Under the pieces are notes generated by a model that ran no database searches, was not told the origin of the DNA, and worked only from the letters and a program-made list of their open reading frames with translations. A stretch of 64,000 bases of DNA from G963665925 sp963676345 (GTDB lineage Bacteria > Bacillota > Clostridia > Peptostreptococcales > Acidaminobacteraceae), in assembly GCA_963676345.2 (NCBI GenBank), contig CAXXTS010000002.1:186001-250000 (forward strand), written 5' to 3'. Shown piece by piece: positions 52,456-61,249 of this stretch. The position numbers and the translations under genes are program-made. Numbering within the stretch: the first letter of the stretch is position 1; every line of letters starts with the position of its first letter.

Positions 52456-54954
52456 TTATTCTCCCAGATTTACTGCACTTGCGCCATGCTCCACGAGCAG
52501 GTCCCGCATCCAACCATGGCAGGTCATGTAAAACACCTGCCGTTTTTTCGCTATGTGACTCAACGTTTCAATTGCACTATTCATACGTTCTTCATCCCAA
52601 TTTACAAATATCTCATCAAAAACAAATGGCAATTGTCCCTTTGTTTTATCAATACCCTCTGCAACCGCCAGTCTAAGCGCTAAATAAATCTGCTCCAGCG
52701 TACCGCGGCTGAGGGTCTCATGAACTTGAATAAATTCACCTGAAGCACTACTTTTTACACTCAACTGCTTTGATTCATTGAATACCAGTTGTGTATACCG
52801 TCCTGCAGTAAACTTAGATATATAAGCGGAAGCGGTTCTGAGTATTTGAGGTTGATATTTTTCTCTGAACACGCGATCTGCATAGGCGATGACTGTATGG
52901 AGCATTTTCGACTGGTTGTACTTTCGAACAGCCTCTTGGCGCTGTGTTTCGTGTTGCATCAGCTTGGACTCAATAGCACGCCTATGTGCATTGTGCTTTT
53001 CTAATGCCGTCGTATTACCGAGTTCAGTAATTTGTATTCTCAGCGCTTCACGCTCTTCTTTCATACTTTCAATATCTGCAAGTGCTTTTTCAAATTGTTC
53101 AGCAAATGCGACACCCACTTTATAATCCTGCTGATCAGGGTGTGCCTCATCAAATTCTTCCAATACTTTTTGCACAGATTCTTTTCGGTGAACCTTTGCC
53201 TTTAGTTTTTCGAACTGCTCAAGTGCCGAATCTATCGACTTTGAATCATGATCATCCAAAAGGCTAAACTTACTTTTTAGCGCCGTTAATTTTTGCTGGT
53301 GCATCATCAGCTTTAGTCCAACCTTACGCTTTTGCCCTTTTAAGGTATCGAGCTTGACCTGTACGCGTTCTCGCTGTTTGGTATATTCAGAAATGTGGTC
53401 TAATTGTTCTTGCACCTGACTCAAGCTTGCTTGTAGAGTATCGGATGGCAGATCCTCCACCAGCCCAAGCTTGCTGAATAGGCTTTCCATATCCTTCTTC
53501 TCTTTTAAGTAACTGGATCGTGTCACCTGTAGCTTATTCTGAAGCTTCAGAAGTTGCCCGGCCTCATCGCCCAGTGTTGTGCAGGCTTTTAAAAATACAT
53601 CTGTTTTGGTCCATATCCTTTTTCTAAACCGAATTTCTCCAAAATCGCAAGGTTTTCTCGTTGTCCCATTAAGCTGGCCTACTAAACCGAGAAGCGCCGT
53701 GAACGCACCGATTATTACCCATAAGCTATGATTGAAAAAATACCCCGATCCGCCTAGTCCCAATCCTAAAACAAGAACGAGTACACTCAGGCTCTTAAAA
53801 GCTTTTTTTCTCTGAATATACCGGTGCATCCCTTCTGTGTCAAGTTGTTGCCAATAGTTAGCAAGTGCGTCATTCCACGGGTCCTTGGTAAGTTCGACTG
53901 ACTTTGATTCTAATAGTCGTTGAAAGCCATCCACCGCTACTTTATCCGTTTCCAGTCTTTCCTTAAGCATTTTCAGTGTGCTGATCTTTTCTGAGATCTC
54001 TTCAGGAGACAGATCGCTTTCCTTCAGCTTAAGTTCAACACCCGTCAGGGGTTGCAGGGCCATTTGTGTCTCTTTAATTTCAGTTTCAAACTGCATCTTA
54101 TCTTCTTTTAACCGCTCTGCTTCTGACTGTAAGCTCAAGTAAGACTCTAGCGCGGGAAGACTCTCTATGTAAGGCTCTAGCTCCTGATTGATTTCTTCAA
54201 CTTCCATAAGATAACGGTGTGGTTCAAGTTGAATGCGTGCCTGTGTAACCCACTTTTCAAGTGTAGCAATATCGGTACTGATTTGTTCGACTCTTTCAAG
54301 TGCTTTACGATGTGTTACAGATTTTTCTCTAAAGTTATCTTCATTTTGCTTTAAAGCTCTTAACTCCTGCTTGAGAACAAACAATTTTTCATCTATTTCC
54401 TTAATGATATATTTTCCCCTATTGTGCGGGCGCCATATGCCATACATTTCTTCTTCAAGCTCTTGCAACACGCGCCTTGGAGACTTGATATTATCCAGTC
54501 CAAATTGAATGGATATTTGTTCTTCAACGGCATTCCACTTCTTATGATCTAACCTGGACAAATCTGTGAGATCCATCTCAAAAAGACCTTTGTACAGCTC
54601 ATAAGGCATACTGGAAACCTGTTTGAGTGCCTCGTTATGGCCTTCGTTGACAACTTCTGCGGCAATCAGCTTAGAGGAGGCTTTACTTGAAAGATCGCGC
54701 TGTACGGTTTCATGTATACCTTCATCTGTAGTATATTCCCCGATAATTGTCATGTTCTGTCCTGTACCATAAGGATGCTTGGAAATGCGTCTTTGTCTAA
54801 ACCCAAATAGCATCTCTCCCAGTGCGTGTCGAAGCGTTGACTTGCCAGCTTCATTTTTACCGTATATAACCGTCAACCCATTTCCGAACTCAATCGGATC
54901 TTCTGCTTGGGCAAAGAGGCCGTACTCTTTTAGTCGAATTCGATTAATCTTCAT
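52456..54954 (-). CDS. YhaN-like SMC/SbcC-type ATPase
   Basis: An 832-residue protein: N-terminal Walker A (YGKNEAGKSTLRHAL) and FGFRQRRISKHPYG, a long coiled coil interrupted by a two-helix hydrophobic patch (about residues 375-415, FKSLSVLVLVLGLGLGGSGYF), and a C-terminal signature plus Walker B (LSRGTLEQIYLALRLA, LPFVFDEIFVNWDE). YhaN partners the nuclease YhaO in DNA repair, as SbcC does SbcD. It overlaps yhaO by 11 bases. Confidence 0.88.
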   Translation of the reverse strand: MKINRIRLKEYGLFAQAEDPIEFGNGLTVIYGKNEAGKSTLRHALGEMLFGFRQRRISKHPYGTGQNMTIIGEYTTDEGIHETVQRDLSSKASSKLIAAEVVNEGHNEALKQVSSMPYELYKGLFEMDLTDLSRLDHKKWNAVEEQISIQFGLDNIKSPRRVLQELEEEMYGIWRPHNRGKYIIKEIDEKLFVLKQELRALKQNEDNFREKSVTHRKALERVEQISTDIATLEKWVTQARIQLEPHRYLMEVEEINQELEPYIESLPALESYLSLQSEAERLKEDKMQFETEIKETQMALQPLTGVELKLKESDLSPEEISEKISTLKMLKERLETDKVAVDGFQRLLESKSVELTKDPWNDALANYWQQLDTEGMHRYIQRKKAFKSLSVLVLVLGLGLGGSGYFFNHSLWVIIGAFTALLGLVGQLNGTTRKPCDFGEIRFRKRIWTKTDVFLKACTTLGDEAGQLLKLQNKLQVTRSSYLKEKKDMESLFSKLGLVEDLPSDTLQASLSQVQEQLDHISEYTKQRERVQVKLDTLKGQKRKVGLKLMMHQQKLTALKSKFSLLDDHDSKSIDSALEQFEKLKAKVHRKESVQKVLEEFDEAHPDQQDYKVGVAFAEQFEKALADIESMKEEREALRIQITELGNTTALEKHNAHRRAIESKLMQHETQRQEAVRKYNQSKMLHTVIAYADRVFREKYQPQILRTASAYISKFTAGRYTQLVFNESKQLSVKSSASGEFIQVHETLSRGTLEQIYLALRLAVAEGIDKTKGQLPFVFDEIFVNWDEERMNSAIETLSHIAKKRQVFYMTCHGWMRDLLVEHGASAVNLGE

Positions 54955-56179
54955 CTATCTTCACCATTTTGTTGAGCCAAGTCTCATCTACACCACTTAA
55001 AAGTTCACCTAACCATGCATCGGTATCTACTGGACTGCTTGGGGATTCAATGAATGTCTGCCGTTTTGCATACTCAATAATATCCTTACGTCCCTGGTCA
55101 GACTCTAGCATTTCAGAAATAAAGGCAGCAAAAGGGGAACTCGAAAGAATTTCTTCTGTATCAAGTCTAGGCGATAAAGACGCTGTCCTTATTTCAAGGC
55201 TCGTCAAACCGCAGGCTTCCATTATATCCATTTCCAGTTCTTTCAGATTTATATGATTTTGCAGTTTATCATAAACGCTGTTCATACCACTAAGTTCTAT
55301 GCGCATAAATACGTGTTTTCCCTGATTAAGTGCAGTACCAAAGCCCTCCATTACCGTATTGATGCAATGCTCTGATACTTTATGCAGTGAATCCGCCACT
55401 CCAGAAAGCTCTATTTTCATCTTTTGAAATTCTACATTTGAAAAAGGTTCAAATCTTATTACTGGTTCTAAGCCTGGGCTCTCTAACTCAACATATAAAC
55501 CGCCCTTCGTCCCGCAGTCATTGATATGCAGTCCTTGAAGACTCCCTGAATAAGCTGCTTTATGACTGGTAAATTCACTTTTCTGATGAATATGCCCTAG
55601 CGCCCAGTAATCATATTGCTTGTCTTTTAGCGTATCCAGTGTTGTCATCATATACGGGTCGTGAGCTTGAGTATTTTGACCCGAAGCAATAAAAGCATGC
55701 AGTACGCCTACATGATAGGCTGAACCAGAGCGCACTGGAAACTTCTCAATATAGCTGTGCGTTTCTGATGGCTCTTCAAATCCATTGAAACTCACAAAGA
55801 GTGGCCATCCACTTTTTGTTTTCAGCTCAATGGTCTCTGGGTGCGGTTTTTCACCTATATGAACCGACGCCCCTAAAGATGTCCATTTCACACGACACGA
55901 CGGGTCATGGTTTCCATGTATCATGACTGTTTTAACTGAGGCCATCTCAAGACGATCGACCTGCTTTCTGATAAACTGTTCCGTTGAAAAACGAAGTTCT
56001 CCCTGATCAAGAATATCACCTGATATCAGTAGTAAGTCCACCTCTTTTTCACATGCAAAATCAACAGCACGTTCAAAAGCTGTTTCTAGACTGCTTCTAA
56101 GTATATGTTGTAATTGATCTGAATACTGACCGTATACAGCATCAAAATGAACATCCGATATGTGAAGGAGTTTCAGCAT
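54944..56179 (-). CDS. YhaO/SbcD-like DNA repair exonuclease
   Basis: A 411-residue metallophosphoesterase: HISDVHFD, ISGDILDQGE, IHGNHDPS and GHIHQKSE supply the two-metal centre in residues 5-200; the C-terminal half is a capping domain. It would trim DNA ends together with the overlapping YhaN. The ATG at 56179 has GAGGTGAT seven bases upstream; the frame from 56200 contains that site and is rejected. Confidence 0.9.
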   Translation of the reverse strand: MLKLLHISDVHFDAVYGQYSDQLQHILRSSLETAFERAVDFACEKEVDLLLISGDILDQGELRFSTEQFIRKQVDRLEMASVKTVMIHGNHDPSCRVKWTSLGASVHIGEKPHPETIELKTKSGWPLFVSFNGFEEPSETHSYIEKFPVRSGSAYHVGVLHAFIASGQNTQAHDPYMMTTLDTLKDKQYDYWALGHIHQKSEFTSHKAAYSGSLQGLHINDCGTKGGLYVELESPGLEPVIRFEPFSNVEFQKMKIELSGVADSLHKVSEHCINTVMEGFGTALNQGKHVFMRIELSGMNSVYDKLQNHINLKELEMDIMEACGLTSLEIRTASLSPRLDTEEILSSSPFAAFISEMLESDQGRKDIIEYAKRQTFIESPSSPVDTDAWLGELLSGVDETWLNKMVKIDED

Positions 56180-56279
56180 GATTTCATCACCTCTTTCCAT
56201 AACATTATTCTAACAGATTTTTGCATATCAAATAATGTTACATGTATATTAAACCTACTGAAAAAGCACACTTTCAATC

Positions 56280-56308
56280 TTTAAACAAGCGTATACTTAT
56301 TATATAAT
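56280..56308 (+). promoter_or_regulatory. Candidate promoter of the pseudokinase-like gene
   Basis: TATAAT (56303-56308) with TTTAAA (56280-56285) 17 bases ahead. The leader is about 80 bases and has no clear structure. Confidence 0.4.
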
Positions 56309-56393
56309 AGACTGAGAGGGAATTTATACTAAAAACAGGAGATAAAGTCACATATTCTCTTGTACAGAATACAAAAGTAAAGGTGGTTTTCCT

Positions 56394-58043
56394 ATGCGTT
56401 CATCTTACACTGAAAAATTCAACGTTCTCGAAGTGTTTGAGCAAAACCCGTATCAAAAAATTATGATGGGGGCCTATGTTGACAATCCAGACAACGTTGT
56501 TGTTATAAATGTGTTTAAGAAGGGTGTCTATCTGTCACAAGACTTCTTGGATACTGCAAAAGAGGCACTTAGTAATTTAATTCACAGTGAAGAAAATGAA
56601 AGCGAAGTGGTCCTCGTTACGGACTATCAAGAAGGCATGTCTCTTGGAAATTACTTAGAGAGTTTCACTGGCGATATGCATGCACGAACGCTACTCGCTG
56701 ATACATATATGCAAAATATTTTGAAGTACACCAAGTTCAGCAGCTATTTCAAAACCATCTTCTTGGATGATAATCAGATCATTGTACAAGAAGATACACT
56801 GCTTATGAACGAACTGATCATCGTCGATGAACAAATTGAACAGAACGTTCAGTTTGACTCAGTCGTTTCTAAGGTTGCAGCTACACTGAATACGATTTTT
56901 AACACTGGCAGACAGGCCGACGGTTCTGGGGAGATTAAAGAACGCGTTGGTGCCTTTTTAAGCAGTCTGTCAGTCAATACTGGCCTGTATAAGACTTTAG
57001 ATGAGCTTTATGATGCTTATAAAAAAACCTTTATCTTTGATGCAAGTTCAGAGTCGCAAGATTCGGCACCCATACCTGTACCTATAGGTATGCCTAAATC
57101 AGAAAACGATAAAGAAACAGACGCGAAGGCACCGGAAGAATCAAACGCCTCAGTGCATCAAAAAGAAATTGAACTCGACGGCCTTGGTGTTGTTGAAGAA
57201 ATGTTTGATGATGAGGATACTGAAGATCGTAAGAAAAATGGCGGACCAATCGCCCTGATTTTGATTGCAATTGCTCTAATTGCAGCATTCTTTGCATTTG
57301 CCAATCCATTCTCAAATGAAGAGGTTAAACTGCCTGATGCATCCTTCGTTCGTCAGGAAATGGATGGAAAGCTTCACTTTGAAAATACGAGTACAGCATA
57401 TGGTAAAGACAATAGCATTATTCTTTCTGAGTGGAATGTTTACGCTGTGTCAGACGGCGAAGAAAAGAAGCTTAAAACCGCTGGCGACCACCATCTTGAT
57501 TTGATTATTAAGAATTCGGGCACTTATAAAGTTGAACTCAAAGTACAAGATCAAAACAAACAGTGGAGCGAACCGACTTCAGAAGAATTCAACTACGCCG
57601 TAAATGATATGGACAACCTTGATGAGAGTAACGGTGATATGGCTTCACCTCAAGAAAAACTTGAAAAGTTCCTCATTGAATACGACAATGCAAATATTTC
57701 GAGGGACACAGAAATATTTAGAAGCGGTACCGAGTCTCTAAAAATGGACCTTGCTGCTGGCGATGCTGAAATTACATTGAAAGACTTGAGTATTGAAAAC
57801 AATTCTATCATTTCAATGTGGCTTCTTTCAGATGACACAGCACCTGTTGATATTTCTTTCAAGGGCTACAAAAATGGTCAGCTTGTCTTTACAAAAGATA
57901 TGACACATGTCCCACGCGCAGCTAATATTTGGGAAATGGTCGAAGCCAAAGTCAATGGTGATCATGCAGACAGTCTTAAAATTCATTTCTCTGGCTCAAG
58001 CACAATCTGGATAGATGATATTGATATCAGCTCATTTAAATAG
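56394..58043 (+). CDS. Pseudokinase-like membrane protein of unknown function
   Basis: A 549-residue protein not matched to a named family. Residues 1-210 resemble a decayed protein kinase: FNVLEVFEQNPYQKIMMG, VVVINVFKKG (Lys strand), EVVLVTDYQEGMSLGNYLES (hinge), but no HRD or DFG triad is visible. An acidic linker (210-285) leads to one membrane helix (about 287-306, GPIALILIAIALIAAFFAFA). Outside lie a PKD/Ig-like region (320-400) and a jelly-roll-like domain (415-549) of carbohydrate-binding type. It may be a ligand-binding scaffold; it stands alone. AAAGGTGG lies before the ATG. Confidence 0.55.
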   Translation: MRSSYTEKFNVLEVFEQNPYQKIMMGAYVDNPDNVVVINVFKKGVYLSQDFLDTAKEALSNLIHSEENESEVVLVTDYQEGMSLGNYLESFTGDMHARTLLADTYMQNILKYTKFSSYFKTIFLDDNQIIVQEDTLLMNELIIVDEQIEQNVQFDSVVSKVAATLNTIFNTGRQADGSGEIKERVGAFLSSLSVNTGLYKTLDELYDAYKKTFIFDASSESQDSAPIPVPIGMPKSENDKETDAKAPEESNASVHQKEIELDGLGVVEEMFDDEDTEDRKKNGGPIALILIAIALIAAFFAFANPFSNEEVKLPDASFVRQEMDGKLHFENTSTAYGKDNSIILSEWNVYAVSDGEEKKLKTAGDHHLDLIIKNSGTYKVELKVQDQNKQWSEPTSEEFNYAVNDMDNLDESNGDMASPQEKLEKFLIEYDNANISRDTEIFRSGTESLKMDLAAGDAEITLKDLSIENNSIISMWLLSDDTAPVDISFKGYKNGQLVFTKDMTHVPRAANIWEMVEAKVNGDHADSLKIHFSGSSTIWIDDIDISSFK

Positions 58044-58149
58044 GATTTATGAAGGGGATGTTCTAGAGCATCCTCTTTTTTTTATTTTATATACTGGAAC
58101 ACCAGACCATTCATCATTAATAATGCTTAAGACGGTTGTTCGCTTTAAG

Positions 58150-58302
58150 CGTCCTATAGTCCGCCTGTACAACCTCCGGTTGCAAAGGACGCTGGCGCGT
58201 CTTATAGTCCGCCTGTACAACCTCCGGTTGTCCAGGACGCTGGCGCGTCCTATAGTCCACCTGTTCAACCTTCGGTTGTCCAGGACGCTGGCGCGTCCTA
58301 TA
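58150..58302. repeat. Three 48-bp tandem repeats plus partial copy (copy C, repeat part)
   Basis: Units lie at 58150-58197, 58198-58245 and 58246-58293, with nine bases of a fourth. Each holds two hairpins: CAACC-T(C/T)C-GGTTG and GGACGC-TGGC-GCGTCC, the second spanning unit borders. Copies differ at a few bases that partly keep pairing. As 48 is a multiple of three, both strands stay open, but the repeats are better explained as structured non-coding sequence. Copy A at 3467 shares CAACCTCCGGTT and CCAGG..GCGTC.TATA. Confidence 0.85.
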
Positions 58303-58367
58303 CAAAAAAGAAGAAGGCGCTTTCCACTCGTGTGAACACGGATGGAAAGCGCCTTCTTCTTTTTTGT
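58302..58367. repeat. Perfect 25-bp inverted repeat (copy C, long hairpin)
   Basis: Bases 58302-58326 are complementary to 58343-58367 with a 16-base loop that has its own CGTGT/ACACG stem. It is followed by GCAGTACTTTGCTTT, matching GCTGTTCTTTGTCTTT after copy B. It directly abuts the 48-bp repeats and may stop the transcript of the gene at 56394-58043. Confidence 0.8.
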
Positions 58368-58390
58368 GCAGTACTTTGCTTTCACGATAA

Positions 58391-58424
58391 TGAGCAACCC
58401 CCCGTTCTCTCGGAAAGTTGCTCA
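58391..58424. other. Small inverted repeat flanking copy C
   Basis: TGAGCAAC (58391-58398) pairs with GTTGCTCA (58417-58424) around an 18-base GC-rich loop. On the minus strand it follows the small peptide locus and could terminate it, although there is no U-run. Confidence 0.45.
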
Positions 58425-58457
58425 CATTATTTGTATATTCTTTTTAAACCGATTCAT

Positions 58458-58556
58458 TTATCCTGCACCTAATTCTCGTATGGTGGCACCAACTCCTTTT
58501 ATGTACACCATAGAACTTGAATCTACGTCTTTTAAATCATTCATTCCTGATGTCAA
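58458..58556 (-). CDS. Promoter-driven small peptide locus (28-32 residues)
   Basis: In the gap of about 830 bases between 58043 and 58872, the minus strand has a consensus-like promoter (58630-58657) and, 74 bases on, a short frame. From TTG 58556, preceded by GAGGTGA, it encodes 32 residues; from ATG 58544 it encodes 28. The peptide runs MNDLKDVDSSSMVYIKGVG, then ATIRELGAG, with no Cys and no membrane helix. No family recognised. It may be a real small gene, a leader peptide, or part of a small RNA. Confidence 0.4.
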   Translation of the reverse strand: MTSGMNDLKDVDSSSMVYIKGVGATIRELGAG

Positions 58557-58629
58557 CCTGGTGGTCTCACCTCTTCCAATTACTTAACTCTATCGATTTG
58601 TGAATTCACTTTGTTTATTTGATATATCT

Positions 58630-58657
58630 ATTATAACAGAATATTTAGAAAATTCAA
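58630..58657 (-). promoter_or_regulatory. SigA-type promoter of the 58.5-kb small locus
   Basis: On the minus strand TTGAAT (58657-58652), a 16-base spacer and consensus TATAAT (58635-58630). It points away from the flavodoxin gene and toward the small frame at 58458-58556. Confidence 0.6.
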
Positions 58658-58784
58658 CATTTAATTTCATTACAGTTCTATTACAGTGTCAAGCATTCAG
58701 TATTTCTACTTAGTTAGAACCTCTATAACTGGCTTTATGACTGCATCTTATCAACTATATCCTTCATGATTTTCTTTTTAAAAT

Positions 58785-58849
58785 TTTTCAAAAAAATTAA
58801 AAGATGCCGGTACACAGCTTAAATAGCAAACCGCTGCATGACATCTTTT
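58785..58849 (-). terminator. Intrinsic terminator of the flavodoxin-like gene
   Basis: AAAAGATG (58799-58806) pairs with CATCTTTT (58842-58849), with an inner CGGT/ACCG stem, and is followed on the minus strand by TAATTTTTTT. It lies 23 bases beyond the stop at 58872. Confidence 0.65.
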
Positions 58850-58871
58850 TTTATATGTTCTCATATGCAAC

Positions 58872-59990
58872 TTATGTAAGCTGTTTTTCTCGTTCGCGCA
58901 CCGCATCTTTATCAAACTCATTTATAATAGTTTGTGCAAAATGCTCAGCCTTTTCCTTAATCCCCTCAACATCCATAATACTGAGCGGATCATTTGCAAT
59001 AGCTGAAAAGGCAAACTGGGGTGGCAGCATATACCCCTTATTGATACTTACAGCACCCAAGAGCTGGGTAATGACTAAATCACTTCCTGAATTACCGGAA
59101 ACAACGATCCCAAATACCCTTTTATCATAAAATTGAATACGGCGATACAGGACTGTCATCCTATTAATAACTGCCATTAACTTAGCCGAAATTGCATCAT
59201 TATAATTAGGACAAACCCAAATAACTGCATCTGCCCATTCCATTGCAGGTAAAACTTCTTCTACCATCATGCCCCCATAATAGCAACTTTTAATTTCTGA
59301 GTAATGCATACAGGTTTTAAAACTGCACCCCTTGCACTCTGCAATTTTATCATCTTGTATTTTAAACTCTTTAATCTCAAATTCGCCAAGATGCTTTGAT
59401 ACGAGTTCCCATAGTTTCAATGTATTTGATGTACTGTGTGAACTAGAATGAAGAACAAGGATTTTAGGCACATCCGGATAGGTCAGTTCAAATGTGTCAA
59501 GACGCATTCCTAAATGCTTTGCTTTTCCTTTTAATATGTCTTCAAGCGACTTGTCGACCACCTTTTGCCATGTTTTAAAGTTTTGAAGTGCATCAACAGC
59601 TTCAACCACTGGATGACCAATAAACCGACACCCCAGACGGTTCAAGTGAAACATGATATACTGCGCTAATCTTTTTGTATAAAAGGGGCCATCTGAATTT
59701 ATCAGTATTGCAGCAGTACACCCCATAAGGGGCAATTCAGATAGCTGGTCATAAACACGCGTCAAGTTTCTGACCCATTTGTACAGGGCCTCATTGCCGC
59801 CAATTTCGTCACAATCCACCGCAAGTAGCAACTTTCCTCGGGTCTTGATTACATCTATTTTATTTCCAACAATTTCAGAAGCCTTCATTTTACTTCTTGC
59901 CGATGCGATCATGGTATCCAGTCGCGCAGACTGCATTTTTTTCTCGCTCTGAAACCGTAAAATGTGTATTTTTTCATCGTGTTTACACAT
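58872..59990 (-). CDS. Flavodoxin-fold NAD(P)H-dependent oxidoreductase-like protein
   Basis: A 372-residue protein. Residues 175-350 have the FMN-reductase/flavodoxin pattern: PKILVLHSSSHSTSNTLKLW (phosphate loop), the Cys-rich CKGCSFKTCMHYSEIKSCYYGG, WADAVIWVCPNYNDAISAKL and FGIVVSGNSGSD. The Cys block is typical of iron-sulphur flavoproteins or flavodoxins with a C-x2-C-x3-C insert. Residues 40-170 are a second flavodoxin-like half without clear ligands. It overlaps the dehydrogenase-like gene by eight bases and ends the cassette. Confidence 0.75.
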   Translation of the reverse strand: MCKHDEKIHILRFQSEKKMQSARLDTMIASARSKMKASEIVGNKIDVIKTRGKLLLAVDCDEIGGNEALYKWVRNLTRVYDQLSELPLMGCTAAILINSDGPFYTKRLAQYIMFHLNRLGCRFIGHPVVEAVDALQNFKTWQKVVDKSLEDILKGKAKHLGMRLDTFELTYPDVPKILVLHSSSHSTSNTLKLWELVSKHLGEFEIKEFKIQDDKIAECKGCSFKTCMHYSEIKSCYYGGMMVEEVLPAMEWADAVIWVCPNYNDAISAKLMAVINRMTVLYRRIQFYDKRVFGIVVSGNSGSDLVITQLLGAVSINKGYMLPPQFAFSAIANDPLSIMDVEGIKEKAEHFAQTIINEFDKDAVREREKQLT

Positions 59991-61229
59991 AGGCCTTCAA
60001 AGCCTCCACAATCCCATCCAGTTTTTCCATCAGTTCATTCGACATTTGATGGCGTTCGTACTCAACCCCATGATTTGTCCATTTATTACGGCAACCCATA
60101 TAAATGCCACCCAGCATGACTGCACTGTCATTCCACGCGCCGCGCATTGTATTGACAAGTGATATGGCTCCAGATGATAGCGCAGGCGCAATAAATGGCT
60201 TGTATCCGGCTTCTCGTACCTCAAGGTTGGCCTCAACCGTCCTTTTTGTCAGTTTATTTGATAAGGTCAGATCATAGTGAGCAGGATCATTTGCTACTAT
60301 CAAGTCCTTGCCATGTGGTCCAAAGGCCCTACCTGCTTTAAAGTTAATCCCCGATACATTGGCATAATAGCTGGCCCTTGCAAACATAACACCGAGACCA
60401 TACCCGCGTACTTGTTCAGGTCGAAGTCCACCACCGTCATAAAGACCCGCCTCATTTTCATTGGAGCTTCTATACACTTTATAACAGAGTTGGTCCACGG
60501 GGTCTGACACAACAGCAAAAATGCCCTCAAAATTCCTCTCTCTAGCCATTTTGCATAAGGCACTATAATTTTTGAATTGCTTTCATACTGCACCATGCGC
60601 ACGTCTTTAATTTTCGACCCGACCTCAGGGACTGAACGACTTGCACAAAATACAAACATATCACAGTCAAAAAGGTCTTCCATTTGAAGTTCAACGATTT
60701 CCGGGTAATGCCCAACGTTAGGATCAAGTATCTGCCCAAGTTCCAGAGCCCAGCGTCTTTTTTTCTTAGGATCAAGATCAAAAATACCGATTTCATCAAT
60801 AACGTCATGTCCTAGAAGTCTGAGTCCAGTTAGCAGTGTACCCCCGACATCCCCAAGGCCGAGCACATTGACCCGCCATTTCTTTATAGTAGGTGTCTCA
60901 ATCAGACTTTCCCAACCTTTTCTTGCTGTATTAATAACCTTTATTCCATTTTTTTCAATATGTGCTTTCAAATCCAGGTCTAATCCTACCAACGCATCAG
61001 ACGTCCTGTCCAAATAATCCACTGATTCAAAATCTCTTTTTAAACTCAGAGGCTCTCTTATAGAAAAATAGGCTTTTGAGTCTTCCCGTTCGTCCCGGAT
61101 CAGACAAACTACCGGTTTTGACCCTTGCTTTAAGGCCGTAATCAAGTCGGGCAGTTCCAAAATACGATGGGGAATATCCAGCGCATCAAGCGATATACCA
61201 TAGGCTTTTTCTAAGTCATAAACTCTCAT
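59983..61229 (-). pseudogene. Lactate/malate dehydrogenase-like gene, interrupted by a frameshift
   Basis: Two overlapping frames make one protein of about 414 residues. The first (61229-60541 meaningful) has the Rossmann motif VLGLGDVGGTLLTGLRLLG and DIFDLDPKKKRR-like adenosine site; the second (60549-59983) continues with VVSDPVDQLCYKV, the catalytic-His motif GPHGKDLIV and a C-terminal helical domain. The break lies at an AGAGAGAG run near 60540-60550: removing two bases gives a continuous WLERNFEGIFAVVSDP. It may be a true lesion, a phase-variable tract, or a sequencing error. Substrate unknown; the N-terminal 120 residues are unlike LDH. GGAGG lies before the ATG. Confidence 0.75.
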
Positions 61230-61249
61230 ATGATTCCTCCATGTGATGG

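Noticed and set aside
58150..58302. CRISPR-like array
   Set aside because: Repeats are contiguous with no unique spacers, and no cas gene is in the window.
58015..58397. Frames on both strands encoding 16-residue repeats (RLYNLRLSRTLAR and reverse)
   Set aside because: The repeat unit is 48 bp, so any frame stays open. Both strands are open equally, there is no ribosome binding site, and the hairpins explain the sequence better.
59983..61229. Two separate genes in the dehydrogenase-like region
   Set aside because: The Rossmann half and the catalytic-His half belong to one fold, and a two-base change at a dinucleotide run joins them; the downstream frame has no ribosome binding site.
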